NCBI GenBank assembly: GCA_964386325.1
Contig: CAYLQY010000015.1
Span: forward strand, 17,315-81,314
Direction: 5' to 3'
From: Anaerorhabdus sp964386325
GTDB lineage: Bacteria; Bacillota_I; Bacilli_A; Erysipelotrichales; Erysipelotrichaceae
Length of the DNA stretch: 64,000 nt
A model generated the notes under the pieces. It did not search any database. It was not told the origin of the DNA and saw nothing but the letters and a program-made list of their open reading frames with translations. Shown here in pieces: positions 1-9,963 of this stretch. Numbering within the stretch: position 1 is the first letter of the stretch; the number at the start of each line of letters is the position of its first letter. The position numbers and the translations under genes were made by a program.

Positions 1-246
1 AACAATTGCTTTTCTGATAGCACTTGTTGTACCACTGTATTTACCTACACGTTTTGCTTTTGGACGACAGTTTAAAATATTTACTTTTTCAACTTTTACA
101 TTGAAAACTTCTTCAACAGCTTGACGAACTTCAGTTTTATTAGATCCTCTAGCAACTTCAAATGTGATTTTGTTGTCGCTATCCATCATCTTCATTGTTT
201 TTTCAGTGATGATTGGGCGGATAAGAATATCTCTAGCTTTACTCAT
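1..246 (-). CDS. rplW: 50S ribosomal protein L23 (3' end outside window)
   Basis: Minus-strand frame opening at 246 reads MSKARDILIRPIITEKTM and continues open to the window edge, so the C-terminus is missing (82 codons visible). L23 binds 23S rRNA at the polypeptide exit tunnel. The N-terminal IRPIITEKT motif and the basic NCRPKAKRVGKYSGTT stretch are typical. Its ATG overlaps the rplD stop by one base (TAATG), so the two are translationally coupled. Position after rplD fits the standard S10 operon order. Confidence 0.95.
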   Translation of the reverse strand, partial: MSKARDILIRPIITEKTMKMMDSDNKITFEVARGSNKTEVRQAVEEVFNVKVEKVNILNCRPKAKRVGKYSGTTSAIRKAIV

Positions 247-875
247 TATGCAAGAACCTCCCCTGCTTTATTAGCAGCAGCTTCAGTAAGTACGATTTGA
301 TCAGCATTAGCGATATCGTAAACATTTAAACCTTCAACTGTTAACATCATTGCATTTGGAATGTTTCTCATTGATAAGAAAGCATTGTCAAATTCTTCAG
401 TGATATCAACAACGAATAATGTTTTACGTTCGAAGTTGAATGATTTCATCATTTCTACGAAGCTTTTAGTTTTGATTGCATCGAACTTGATTGAATCAAG
501 AACTTTACAACTATTTGAAGCCACTTTGCTACTTAATACTGATTTAAGAGCTAAACGACGAACCTTACGATTCAATTTGTAAGCATAGCTTCTTGGAGTA
601 GGACCGAAAGCAATTCCTCCGCCTCTCCATTGAACAGCACGGATTGACCCTTGACGAGCGCGTCCAGTACCTTTTTGTCTAAATGGTTTTCTACCACCAC
701 CAGCAACTTCACGACGTGTTTTTGTCTTGTGAGTTCCTTGGCGCTTGCTAGCTTGTTGCATTACGATTGCATCAAACATAGCTTGTTGATTCGGTTCAAT
801 GCCAAATACTGCATCGGCCAAATCGATTTGTTTTACGACTTTAGCTTCTTGGCTATATACATCTACCTTTGGCAT
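246..875 (-). CDS. rplD: 50S ribosomal protein L4
   Basis: 209 aa, the usual length for bacterial L4. L4 is an early-assembly 23S rRNA-binding protein with a long loop reaching the exit tunnel; here that loop is the basic segment around residues 45-90 (TRREVAGGGRKPFRQKGTG). In many bacteria L4 also represses its own operon through the mRNA leader. It starts 3 bp after the rplC stop and is coupled to rplW. No anomaly is seen. Confidence 0.97.
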   Translation of the reverse strand: MPKVDVYSQEAKVVKQIDLADAVFGIEPNQQAMFDAIVMQQASKRQGTHKTKTRREVAGGGRKPFRQKGTGRARQGSIRAVQWRGGGIAFGPTPRSYAYKLNRKVRRLALKSVLSSKVASNSCKVLDSIKFDAIKTKSFVEMMKSFNFERKTLFVVDITEEFDNAFLSMRNIPNAMMLTVEGLNVYDIANADQIVLTEAAANKAGEVLA

Positions 876-878
876 GTC

Positions 879-1580
879 TTATTCCTCCTCTGTTACAACA
901 GCTTCTGTTGCATAATTTACTAATTCTTTAGCAGCAGTGTTTTTAACAGCCTTAACTGTTGTTTTAACGATAACTAAACCTCTCTTAGGTCCAGGTACGT
1001 TTCCTTTTATTAACATGTAGTTATTTTCTACATCAACTTTTACGATTTCTAAATTTTGATTTGTTGTTACATAGCCACCAGTTTGTCCAGCCATCATAGT
1101 ACCTTTATCGATACCACCTTTTCTAGAAGTAATCCCTGTTGTAGCTAATGAACCGATATGTCTGTGATGTCCTGAACCGTGAGATTTAGGTCCGATCTTT
1201 GCGTTATTTCTAACAATTGTACCGTTATACCCTCTACCTTTACTGATTCCTGTTACATCGACAATATCACCAGCGGAAAAGATATCAACTTTTACATCGC
1301 CACCTACTTCTAAGTTAAGCATTTCATCTGCGCGAAGTTCGCGAGCGAAACGTTTAGGAGTAGTGTTTGCTTTTGCTGCATGACCCTTGTTAGCCTTAGT
1401 AGCTCTTGATTCTTTGATGTCTTCAAAGCCTAATTGAACTGCTTCATAGCCATCATTCTCATTTGTTTTCTTTTGCATAACTACGTTTGGTGTTGCTTCT
1501 ACAACAGTAACTGGAATTAATGTACCATCTGTCGCAAACACTTGAGTCATACCAAGTTTACGTCCTAATATACCTTTCAT
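879..1580 (-). CDS. rplC: 50S ribosomal protein L3
   Basis: 233 aa. The N-terminus MKGILGRKLGMTQVF and the central loop with GSGHHRHIGSLA are hallmark L3 sequences; this loop reaches the peptidyl transferase centre. The protein is about 20 residues longer than the common 205-215 aa form because of an acidic C-terminal tail (ending ATEAVVTEEE), probably a lineage feature. It lies 18 bp after rpsJ and 3 bp before rplD in the S10 operon. Confidence 0.97.
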   Translation of the reverse strand: MKGILGRKLGMTQVFATDGTLIPVTVVEATPNVVMQKKTNENDGYEAVQLGFEDIKESRATKANKGHAAKANTTPKRFARELRADEMLNLEVGGDVKVDIFSAGDIVDVTGISKGRGYNGTIVRNNAKIGPKSHGSGHHRHIGSLATTGITSRKGGIDKGTMMAGQTGGYVTTNQNLEIVKVDVENNYMLIKGNVPGPKRGLVIVKTTVKAVKNTAAKELVNYATEAVVTEEE

Positions 1581-1598
1581 GATGTTCCCTCAAACTTT

Positions 1599-1910
1599 CT
1601 ACAGTTTGATTTCGATATCGACACCACTTGGCAAATCTAAACGACTTAATGCGTCGATAGTCTCTGCGCTTGGTCCGATGATCTCAATCAAACGTTTATG
1701 TGTTCTAATTTCGAATTGTTCACGTGCATCTTTATACTTGTGAACCGCACGAAGAACTGTTACCACTTGTTTTTCAGTTGGTAGTGGAACTGGACCAACA
1801 ACTTTTTTAGCACCGTGACTAGTTGCAGTTGAAACAATTTTTTCACTTGCTTGATCTAGACTTCTGTGCTCGTAAGCTTTCAAACGAATTCTTACTGAAT
1901 TTTTTGCCAT
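1599..1910 (-). CDS. rpsJ: 30S ribosomal protein S10
   Basis: 103 aa, standard length. The sequence begins MAKNSVRIRLKAYEHRSLDQ and ends with SGVDIEIKL, both characteristic. S10 belongs to the 30S head and also serves as NusE in transcription antitermination. It is the first gene of the operon, with a strong Shine-Dalgarno (AAGGAGG, about 8 nt before the ATG). The 314 bp upstream hold its promoter and a structured leader and no other gene. Confidence 0.97.
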   Translation of the reverse strand: MAKNSVRIRLKAYEHRSLDQASEKIVSTATSHGAKKVVGPVPLPTEKQVVTVLRAVHKYKDAREQFEIRTHKRLIEIIGPSAETIDALSRLDLPSGVDIEIKL

Positions 1911-2030
1911 GAAATTTTCCTCCTTTATTTCACTTATCTTGCGATAATCGCTCGGTGTGAATTACCCGGCTTAACGCCTATGACAACGCGTTTCGGCGTG
2001 CCGGCAACCTCCCACGTCCATGCGAGTGCT
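1911..2030 (-). promoter_or_regulatory. Structured 5' leader of the S10 operon
   Basis: About 120 nt of leader RNA between the predicted start site and rpsJ, much more GC-rich than the surrounding intergenic DNA. On the minus strand it contains CATGGACGTGGGAGGTTGCC, then ACGCC pairing with GGCGT inside an outer stem TTGCCGGC/GCCGGGTAA (one bulge). This looks like a ribosomal-protein autoregulatory leader. L4 is the natural candidate ligand because it controls S10 operons in other bacteria, but that assignment is inferred. Confidence 0.7.
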
Positions 2031-2035
2031 TTTAT

Positions 2036-2064
2036 ATATTATCACTTACAAAAGCCCATTGCAA
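2036..2064 (-). promoter_or_regulatory. Sigma-A promoter of the S10 operon
   Basis: Minus-strand -35 TTGCAA at 2059-2064, a 17-bp spacer and -10 TAATAT at 2036-2041. Predicted transcription start near 2029, giving a leader of about 120 nt before rpsJ. Confidence 0.8.
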
Positions 2065-2224
2065 CAGTTTTTTTTCTATTTTTGCAACTTTCTAAAAAAC
2101 AAAAAATTTGGAACAATTTGCCCCAAATTCTTATCTATTGTATCCAAATATTTTCATCAATTCCCAAAATTTATTGAAATTTCGCATTCTTACATTATTT
2201 GCCTTATATATAAGGAAAGAGAAT

Positions 2225-3109
2225 TTACCTTGGTTTTCTTACTTTTATGATATCATCTGCCGCTAATTCACCAATTAATAATGACGATTTAGGGTTATGT
2301 AGACGCTTATTTGCATTTACTTTTGCCTCATCATAGTTCGCATAACAATACCTACAGAAGTGACTACAACAGTTATAATAACCAATATCTACCATCTCTA
2401 CACACCCACAATCGCGTGCTTGCCACTTTCTGAAACGTGTTTTTCCTGTTAATTTCTGTGCTAATTCCTTACCCACACATACATCTCTACTAAACCCTTC
2501 GGCTGTTAAATCAATATTTTCATAACATGTTTGAATAGTAAATCCATGTTGATGAGCACTTTCAGCCAACCGTTTTGCTAGTTTCCTTTTATCTTCATCA
2601 CTCAGTTCAATCAATTTTAATAAACCACTATGTTTATTCACGTTTTTGTATTCATCCACAAATGAAACAATAATACGATTACAGAAACCCTCTAATAAAG
2701 CACATAACTTTTCAAATGCTCTACTGTGATAATCCACCGTATACTTATCATTAATAAGAATAGGATCATAGCGTAAGTCAATATTCTCTTTTCCAATCTT
2801 CTTGCTTAATTCTTGAATTGTTTCAATAATTTCTTTTTTATTCGGAACATTGGGTTCTATATCTATTTGATACCCCGTTAGTGTAACCTGCACATTTACC
2901 GGTTTCTCTATATCATCGATATATCCCAATAACGGTTTAGGATTCTTCGTACAGAAAACAATTGCGTCAATATCATCCATATACAAACGGCTCACTTGTT
3001 TAGGATAAAAAGGATTTCTAATATCGATATAACCTTCCTTATATCGGTTCATAAACCACTCACTATAAAATGCCACTATATCTGTACGACCACTTACATT
3101 TATAATCAT
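2225..3109 (-). CDS. DUF1848 family radical-SAM-like protein
   Basis: 294 aa, opening MIINVSGRTDIVAFYSEWF, the typical start of DUF1848 proteins. The C-terminal cysteine cluster (GYYNCCSHFCRYCYANY, about residues 248-264, plus upstream CGC) resembles the CxxxCxxC site of radical SAM enzymes, here at the C-terminal end, and probably binds a 4Fe-4S cluster. The substrate of this family is not known to me. ATG at 3109 is preceded by GGTGATGAT. The gene stands alone between the S10 operon and a surface protein; no good promoter could be assigned. Confidence 0.82.
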   Translation of the reverse strand: MIINVSGRTDIVAFYSEWFMNRYKEGYIDIRNPFYPKQVSRLYMDDIDAIVFCTKNPKPLLGYIDDIEKPVNVQVTLTGYQIDIEPNVPNKKEIIETIQELSKKIGKENIDLRYDPILINDKYTVDYHSRAFEKLCALLEGFCNRIIVSFVDEYKNVNKHSGLLKLIELSDEDKRKLAKRLAESAHQHGFTIQTCYENIDLTAEGFSRDVCVGKELAQKLTGKTRFRKWQARDCGCVEMVDIGYYNCCSHFCRYCYANYDEAKVNANKRLHNPKSSLLIGELAADDIIKVRKPR

Positions 3110-3140
3110 ATCATCACCATTTTTATTGTATCATCCTAGT

Positions 3141-3170
3141 CAAATAGAAAAGCAGTGATTCGTCACTACT
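3141..3170 (-). terminator. Intrinsic terminator of the giant surface protein gene
   Basis: Minus-strand stem AGTAGTGA-CGAA-TCACTGCT (8 bp, one G-T) followed by TTTCTATTT. The TAG stop of the upstream gene (3166-3168) lies inside the left arm. Confidence 0.8.
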
Positions 3171-6100
3171 TTTCATCATCTTTCTTAATCAACATAATAA
3201 TTACTATTCCCGCGATTACTACAACAATAATAATCCACCAATAATTCTCATCTTTAACTTTTTTAGGAAAGTTTTGTTTGCGATATATTTTAACCACAAA
3301 CCCATCCACAATGATATCCTCAGTAATCCCAGGAATCGTTGTAGGTTGTATTGGTCTATTTTGATTACTTCCATCTCCTAGACCACCATTGACAGGTCTT
3401 TGAATTATCGGTGGAGTTGGTATTCCATTATTTGGCGGCACTGTCGGTAACGGTGATGGCGACGGTGTTGGTGTTGGTGGATTTTGATCAATAACTTGGA
3501 CGACTGTGCTGGCAGTAATTATTTTGTTAAGTGGTACAAATTCATAGCTAAACTCAATAGTGTACCTTCCTTCACGATTTGGATTATAATCCATCGCATT
3601 GACTTGAATATCATTTTTGTCTAATTCAATTCTTTGCCCCGCATAATTTACATAACTAACTTTCGCATCTAACATTTGCAATAAGTTAGCTAGTGATGTC
3701 TTTAGTCCCACTTGTTCCACTGCAGTATACCCAATAACAGGTAGTTCATTAACTCGCACTTGGAAAATCGCTGTACTATTATTTCCAACAGTATCCTCGT
3801 AACTTACCGTTACATCATAGACACCTCTTTCCGTTACCACCGATCCATCAACTGGAATTGTTTGAATAAATTTCGCATTCGCTAAATTTGCTTGTACACC
3901 ATCATTTGTTTTGATTTGCAATTTACTATTACCAATTAAATCTAGATTTTCACCCACAAACAACGTATAAGAATCAACTGTAATACTTGGCTTAGGAATA
4001 ACAATTACATTTACTTTTTGTTCCGTTGTTCTTGATTCTCCACTTTTAAGTGTATATGTTGCACGTATTACTGCTTCACCACCAGCAAGCGGATCAACAT
4101 CTGTAAAGTCAACTATATAACTTGCATCAGCACTTGTTCCATCTCCTAGTGTAACTGTTGCAGAAATATCCATCAGCTTTTCCATATTTGCTTCAGTTTC
4201 ATTTTCTTTTACAGTTATCTCTGCTGATGTATTAATTTCTGGTTTGGTAATAAAATTATATTTCTTTAAATAGGTAGTTTCATTATCTGGTGCACCACTT
4301 ATGTTATCTTTCGCAGTAAATTGAATTTCAACAATACTATAATCTTTTACCTCCAATGTACTACTTGGGTAATCATAAATAATTCCTAGCGATTTATCTA
4401 CAAGATTATTCGTATTATCCACATATTCAAATCCTGCTGTCACTTGATTTAAATCTATTTTTTGATCAACAAAATAATCATAGATACCATCATCACTAAT
4501 CCAAACGATACCTTGAACACGCAATGTTTGTTGAACTGAAGCATTCGCTCGTAATTCATTACTATCTGGTAAATATTCATAAGTTTGAGGTGTGCTGAAT
4601 AGAACATATTGCACATCCGGATTATCCAAAGATATTTCATCTGCATATACTGGATATATGACTTCATCACCATTTGATTCAGTATATTTTGCATATGCAC
4701 TTGGATTGTATAATCCACCATCTACTTGACGTAATTGAACAACTTGTACAAACGCTTGTTGTCCTTGTTCATCATTGACAAATTCAATCGGCGTTGCAAC
4801 TTCAAACATCTTAATTTCACGCGAAACATTTTTATTAACATCTTCCGCAAGATAAGTTACCTCAATAATTCCACGGTGTTTCAACGCATCAATCACTTGA
4901 CTCTCCGCATTCGCATTAGATAAATCAATTACTGTATCCGTTGTTTCTATAAATATTTTTTCAATATCCAAACTAACTTGTGGTTCTACTGATGCATATT
5001 CCATTATTTTTTTATAGATGTCGCTTGCTTTAAAATCACTACCACCACTTGGAACTACTTCTGTATTTCCATCTAACATTAAAATTGGATCTGTAGTAAG
5101 TCGGTATGTAATTGGATAGTTAATTGTAATTACCGGTGCATTTGCACTGTTATCAAATACATGCACAAAAATATTAATTGCCTTTGTCTTTGTTGAATAA
5201 CCACTTTGTATATCCGTTACCTCACATGGAATAACAATTGTATTTGATGTTTGTCCCGATGGCAGTTCAGTAAAATCAATTTCATTAAACGGCACATCAC
5301 CCACATAAGTAATATCATCAGGAACTAAATCTTTAATTTCCGGTATATTATTTTGTCCTAGTATTTCAACGGTCGCATAAAATCCTCGGATGGTATTCGC
5401 ATCCAAAAATTCTTTTAGACTTGAATAATTTTTGACCGCACTCGTTGATGAGTAATCAAGTGTACCATCTCTTACTAAAATATTCCCTCTTACACGCAAT
5501 TCCCTTTTTAATTCCGTTACTCCACCGTATGGATTTTCAAGATAATAACTAATCTCATATACACCTACTTTTAAGATATCTTCGGATGGTTTAAAAGTAA
5601 TATTAAAACTATCTTTAATACCTGTAACAATCGCAACACCTTGATTCGCTACATTCCCTAATGGAATTGATTCCATTCGATTCGTCGTAGTTTCATTGAT
5701 AACTTTTTCGTATACAGGATGTAATCCCGAAAAATAAAGAGCCTCTTCATTGCTACGTTTCCTAAGTGGAAGATTTGTCAAATTTACTGGTGTACCATTC
5801 TTATCTACAAAATATGGTAAACCGTGAACTTTGACAATTAAATCAACACTTGTCGTATTGCCATCACTATCCGTTATGGCATAAGTGACTTTATAATAAC
5901 CAACTTTGTTTAAATCTAAATTAGATGTTACACGTACATCACTATAACTCAACGTATCATAATCATCGGTTATTGGTTTTAACATTGCTGCAGCTGAAAT
6001 ATCGAGTGAATCACCTACTGATACATTAACTTCATTTTCATTTAATTCTAATACTGGCGCATTATTTCCAAGCACCGTTATTGTAATTGGATCAAATGTT

Positions 6101-9100
6101 CGAGTATCACCATAAATATCACGAATTGTTAGCTCAATATCTATTGGTGTTTGAGTTATCTTTTTGCCAAACACATTCAATGTATTTGTTTTACTACTCA
6201 ATAACGTCACATAGTTATTATCTAGTGGATTCACTAATTCCCAATTATATGCATCTGTTTTCGATAATAATCGACTCATTGATAAATAACTAAATTGTGC
6301 TGTCGCACTATAGAGTTTATTCAACTTTACAGATGAAGTGTTAGGCTGAATTAATGTAATATCATTGATATTATATTTAACATATCCACTGTTCAAACTT
6401 TGCGAAGTTGGAATTGTAGGATCAATCCCTTTTATCCATCCTTCATTAGAACCCACATAACCAACCTGACTCAAATTTTCATTACTTCCTCCTAAGGATG
6501 GTGTAAAGCGATATCCATTTTCTAACTCAAATTTAATTGCATAAATTCCTGTAGTAACACCATGCACATCTGAAAATTCATAAATACCATTCGCATCACT
6601 TTGAATAATAATTTGATTATTACTAGCGTCCACTACTTCTTCATAGCCAGAACTCGCTTCATTATATTTCCATAAACTGATACTTTGATTTGGCATCGCA
6701 ACATCTAAACCATCAAATGTTCCATTGGCATCTAAATCAAGGAATGTCTTTCCTTTAATTTCACCAATGACAAGTTGAGTACCAATTGGTGTTCCTTTTA
6801 ATGAACCCTGGAATGTTGAACTCTTTACATAGTAGTATGGATTATATTCATTCATCTTTCCAATCTTACCCTCTGCTTGCGCACTTTGTAAGGTCTCATC
6901 AATTTGTAAATGAACATTAAACGTCGCCGTAGTTTGACTTGATATTGGCTTTACTGCAGTTACTCTTACCATCGTCACTTTTGTTAAATCAGTTACATTT
7001 GTTGTATAGGTTGCAGTTGCATAATTTTCATCGCGAGCATCCACTGAATACTCTATTGTAAAGTTATTCGCAGTTTCAAAACCACTGGTTATCGCTTGTG
7101 CTAATTTCATATCCCATTGAAATGCTTCACTTTGAAAATTCGCACCAAAATTAATCCCTGTCTTAGGTATTGGAAAATAAGCCACAAACTCTTCTGCTGC
7201 TTCATTGGTATTGTTTGTAAGGAGTAATGAATAATTCGCTTTTGTTTCTGGTGTAAAGTAAGCAATGGTATTCGGATTACTTGGATCATATGCACCGTTT
7301 GGTTCCATGCCTTCAACAGCAATAAAACTTTCTACAAGCACGCTATTATTGGATGTTACAGGATATATTACATTACTATTAGCTCCTTGATTTAATGTTT
7401 GTAGATACTCCTTAGTATCACCATTCCCATTGACATCATAAATATCTTGACGCATTCCGGTGTATCCACCAACACTATTATATTGATCTGTTCCTGTCCA
7501 ATAAAAGAATTGATTAAAATTAATTTCAGCATTTGCATTTGCATTAATGAGCACACTAAAATCAAAATCAACTTTCAACGTTTTGATCATTGCGTTTGTA
7601 TAAAAATAATTACCAATCACAAAATCATTTTGAGTATTGATTACATACACTGTTTTTCCACTATTATCTTTTACTTGATGTTCAGTCCATGACACTTCAT
7701 TTCCTGATTCATCAAATAATTGCAAGCTAGGCAAATTAATTTGTATACCCTCAGGAACTCTTAAATAAATAATTGGACTGCGCATAAACGTCGTTGAAAG
7801 ATATTGATACTCTTGAATCGCTAGAGTTGTTTCAAAATGATATGACTTCCCTGCTAAAATATTCGATACTACACCAGCTGAACCAGAGATGCTTGTATCA
7901 CTGGCAAGCCCTACCGTACTTTGTTGATTCGAACCTAACGCTAAAATTTCACTTGTCGCAATAACAAGTGTATTCGTCATGTTATTTTCATCATACATTT
8001 TGATTGTAACTGTCGCTTTAGGAATACCATTTTTTAAATGTCCATATGTTGTAATTCCGGCTTTTGAAAACAATAATCCAATTCCATAGTCTTGTCTAAG
8101 TGTGCCAATATTACATTTCAATCCAATAATATATTCTCCCTCAACCAATCCTAATGTGGATCCACGTATTAACTTAGAAGTTGTAGATACATAATTAATT
8201 GTTGGAAAATCATTAACATTCTGGCGATTATACGTACGCCAATATGGATGTAAATTTGTTTGATAACTTACTGAATTTATATTCGCATCGCCTACCGCAT
8301 CAAACGGCACTTTGACTTGGGTAACTTGCCAATTAGGATCAATCACATATTCAACAGTTTGATTTTGTAGTGGATGACCTGAAGTATTAGATACTGAAAA
8401 TGCTCCTGCATAATAATTTCCATCCGTTATTGTAGAATCGAATGTTTTCATTGTTGCCCCTGCAGAAATTACCGCTTTATTCGCAATCGTATCTGGGTTT
8501 ATAATCGTAACACTGTATATATTATTTCTTGGATCATTGGCAGATCTTAATTGTTTCCCATCATAGGTATCATATGTAATATAACTATGATATTGATTAC
8601 TATATTTTTTGAACTCCATTCCTTCAGGAACTATATATTGAACTGATAAAGGATCAGGAATTGTCACATATCCATCGAAATAAACATTAACTTTATGTTC
8701 CTCTGGTACATCTTCTATTCGCGCATTACCTGTATATAAATTACCATTACGTAATATCGCATCAAAAATCATCCCCTCTGGATAATACAAACTAACAACG
8801 GGATCTTTCGGTTTAAATGGACTTCTCAAATTTGCATAATCAACTGGAAAATATGGATTTGTCCGTCCGTAAGTTGTTTCAGTCGGCGTACTTGGAATCG
8901 CTTGCACTGTTCCTGTTCCACCATACACTCGATAACCAAATGGATAACCTGAAATTTCAACCAATTTTATTGCATATGTTGATCCTGCAACGATTTCATT
9001 ATCAACACCCGCCGTAACTTTTGCTTGAATTGCGTCAACTATTTCCGTACTTCCATAAAAAAGCGTGTAATCACCTTGTATTTTAAAGTTAACTTCGATA

Positions 9101-9891
9101 CTTTGAGTATCCGGTTTAAATTTATAAACTAATGATCCATATGTTTGTTTTGCTATAGCCAAATCCATTTGTGGAAGTATCATCTCTTCTATCGCTTGAT
9201 AAAGAGTACTAGTATAATCTATGTTTGCCAATAATTTAGAATCAACATTAAGTGTATTGTATTTACCTTCCACTACAGGAATACTACTAAAACGCATACC
9301 TATCGGTACGTTAATTGTAAGCATTTTATTTTCACTCAAAGTATCTGGAAACTCTACTTTTACTTTAACTTCAACCGCTGGTGATGTTGCTAATGTAGCT
9401 GCTGTTAATCCAGTAGTTGAGTTATACCCAATAACCTCAATCGTTACGTTTCCCGTGGATAATAAATCAGGCGCAACTGTATCTTCTAAATTTTCAGGTG
9501 TACTTGTCGGTTCTTCTGTCGGCTCTGGTATCGGACTTGGCGTAGTCGTAATAATACCATCTACCGTTACCGTTTCTTTTTGAACCAATGTTTCTTCATT
9601 TTTAATATATACGATTTCAAACTCTATATCACCATTCTCAAAAGTTTGAACTTTTGCAGACTTTGTTCCATCAGAATCCGTCATAATATTTTCATTTCGA
9701 TAGTTAATTGCTTGGACATCAATCTCGGTGTTTGGCAAAACAGTAAGCTCAATATTCGCCGCCTGTTTATCTTCTGAATAGGTTATGTTGGAATTCACTA
9801 GGATATCTTGTTCTTGAGCATCGATTGGAAAATCGAAAATTGCTAAAGTTAAAATGATCGATAATAGAGATTTCAAAAGACGATGAATCAT
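3166..9891 (-). CDS. Giant secreted, membrane-tethered surface protein with Ig-like and SdrD_B-like domains
   Basis: 2241 aa. The start is placed at 9891 because AGGGGTG lies 5 nt before that ATG; an upstream in-frame ATG at 9915 lacks an SD. Residues 1-26 form a signal peptide. A Pro/Thr-rich linker follows at about 110-130, then roughly 900 residues of beta-rich repeats, an SdrD_B-like domain at about 1042-1127 (GKTFLDLDANGTFDGLD) and several Ig/DUF5011-like modules at about 1280-2130 (VGDSLDIS ... GYYKVTYAITDSDGN). A second PT-rich stretch at about 2134-2165 leads to one C-terminal TM helix ending KKDDEK. No LPXTG sortase motif was found, so a membrane anchor is likely. Probable adhesin or matrix protein; ligand unknown. 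It lies downstream of the HD-GYP gene with a terminator between them. Confidence 0.85.
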   Translation of the reverse strand: MIHRLLKSLLSIILTLAIFDFPIDAQEQDILVNSNITYSEDKQAANIELTVLPNTEIDVQAINYRNENIMTDSDGTKSAKVQTFENGDIEFEIVYIKNEETLVQKETVTVDGIITTTPSPIPEPTEEPTSTPENLEDTVAPDLLSTGNVTIEVIGYNSTTGLTAATLATSPAVEVKVKVEFPDTLSENKMLTINVPIGMRFSSIPVVEGKYNTLNVDSKLLANIDYTSTLYQAIEEMILPQMDLAIAKQTYGSLVYKFKPDTQSIEVNFKIQGDYTLFYGSTEIVDAIQAKVTAGVDNEIVAGSTYAIKLVEISGYPFGYRVYGGTGTVQAIPSTPTETTYGRTNPYFPVDYANLRSPFKPKDPVVSLYYPEGMIFDAILRNGNLYTGNARIEDVPEEHKVNVYFDGYVTIPDPLSVQYIVPEGMEFKKYSNQYHSYITYDTYDGKQLRSANDPRNNIYSVTIINPDTIANKAVISAGATMKTFDSTITDGNYYAGAFSVSNTSGHPLQNQTVEYVIDPNWQVTQVKVPFDAVGDANINSVSYQTNLHPYWRTYNRQNVNDFPTINYVSTTSKLIRGSTLGLVEGEYIIGLKCNIGTLRQDYGIGLLFSKAGITTYGHLKNGIPKATVTIKMYDENNMTNTLVIATSEILALGSNQQSTVGLASDTSISGSAGVVSNILAGKSYHFETTLAIQEYQYLSTTFMRSPIIYLRVPEGIQINLPSLQLFDESGNEVSWTEHQVKDNSGKTVYVINTQNDFVIGNYFYTNAMIKTLKVDFDFSVLINANANAEINFNQFFYWTGTDQYNSVGGYTGMRQDIYDVNGNGDTKEYLQTLNQGANSNVIYPVTSNNSVLVESFIAVEGMEPNGAYDPSNPNTIAYFTPETKANYSLLLTNNTNEAAEEFVAYFPIPKTGINFGANFQSEAFQWDMKLAQAITSGFETANNFTIEYSVDARDENYATATYTTNVTDLTKVTMVRVTAVKPISSQTTATFNVHLQIDETLQSAQAEGKIGKMNEYNPYYYVKSSTFQGSLKGTPIGTQLVIGEIKGKTFLDLDANGTFDGLDVAMPNQSISLWKYNEASSGYEEVVDASNNQIIIQSDANGIYEFSDVHGVTTGIYAIKFELENGYRFTPSLGGSNENLSQVGYVGSNEGWIKGIDPTIPTSQSLNSGYVKYNINDITLIQPNTSSVKLNKLYSATAQFSYLSMSRLLSKTDAYNWELVNPLDNNYVTLLSSKTNTLNVFGKKITQTPIDIELTIRDIYGDTRTFDPITITVLGNNAPVLELNENEVNVSVGDSLDISAAAMLKPITDDYDTLSYSDVRVTSNLDLNKVGYYKVTYAITDSDGNTTSVDLIVKVHGLPYFVDKNGTPVNLTNLPLRKRSNEEALYFSGLHPVYEKVINETTTNRMESIPLGNVANQGVAIVTGIKDSFNITFKPSEDILKVGVYEISYYLENPYGGVTELKRELRVRGNILVRDGTLDYSSTSAVKNYSSLKEFLDANTIRGFYATVEILGQNNIPEIKDLVPDDITYVGDVPFNEIDFTELPSGQTSNTIVIPCEVTDIQSGYSTKTKAINIFVHVFDNSANAPVITINYPITYRLTTDPILMLDGNTEVVPSGGSDFKASDIYKKIMEYASVEPQVSLDIEKIFIETTDTVIDLSNANAESQVIDALKHRGIIEVTYLAEDVNKNVSREIKMFEVATPIEFVNDEQGQQAFVQVVQLRQVDGGLYNPSAYAKYTESNGDEVIYPVYADEISLDNPDVQYVLFSTPQTYEYLPDSNELRANASVQQTLRVQGIVWISDDGIYDYFVDQKIDLNQVTAGFEYVDNTNNLVDKSLGIIYDYPSSTLEVKDYSIVEIQFTAKDNISGAPDNETTYLKKYNFITKPEINTSAEITVKENETEANMEKLMDISATVTLGDGTSADASYIVDFTDVDPLAGGEAVIRATYTLKSGESRTTEQKVNVIVIPKPSITVDSYTLFVGENLDLIGNSKLQIKTNDGVQANLANAKFIQTIPVDGSVVTERGVYDVTVSYEDTVGNNSTAIFQVRVNELPVIGYTAVEQVGLKTSLANLLQMLDAKVSYVNYAGQRIELDKNDIQVNAMDYNPNREGRYTIEFSYEFVPLNKIITASTVVQVIDQNPPTPTPSPSPLPTVPPNNGIPTPPIIQRPVNGGLGDGSNQNRPIQPTTIPGITEDIIVDGFVVKIYRKQNFPKKVKDENYWWIIIVVVIAGIVIIMLIKKDDEK

Positions 9892-9923
9892 AAACTCACC
9901 CCTATCTCTATACATCCATCATA

Positions 9924-9963
9924 ACAAAAATTAGCCAAAAGTGTTTTTTAACACTCTTGGCTA
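9924..9963 (-). terminator. Intrinsic terminator after the HD-GYP gene
   Basis: Stem TAGCCAAGAGTGTT / AACACTTTTGGCTA with a short A-rich loop, 13 of 14 positions paired, followed on the minus strand by ATTTTTGT. The TAG stop of the HD-GYP gene forms the first three bases of the stem. Confidence 0.9.

Noticed and set aside
361..582. Plus-strand frames opposite the ribosomal protein genes
   Set aside because: Shadows of rplD and rplC; no SD, no recognisable domains, and the minus-strand genes are certain.
1980..2250. Overlapping plus-strand frames upstream of rpsJ
   Set aside because: They run through the S10 leader and promoter and AT-rich spacer; no ribosome-binding site or protein features.
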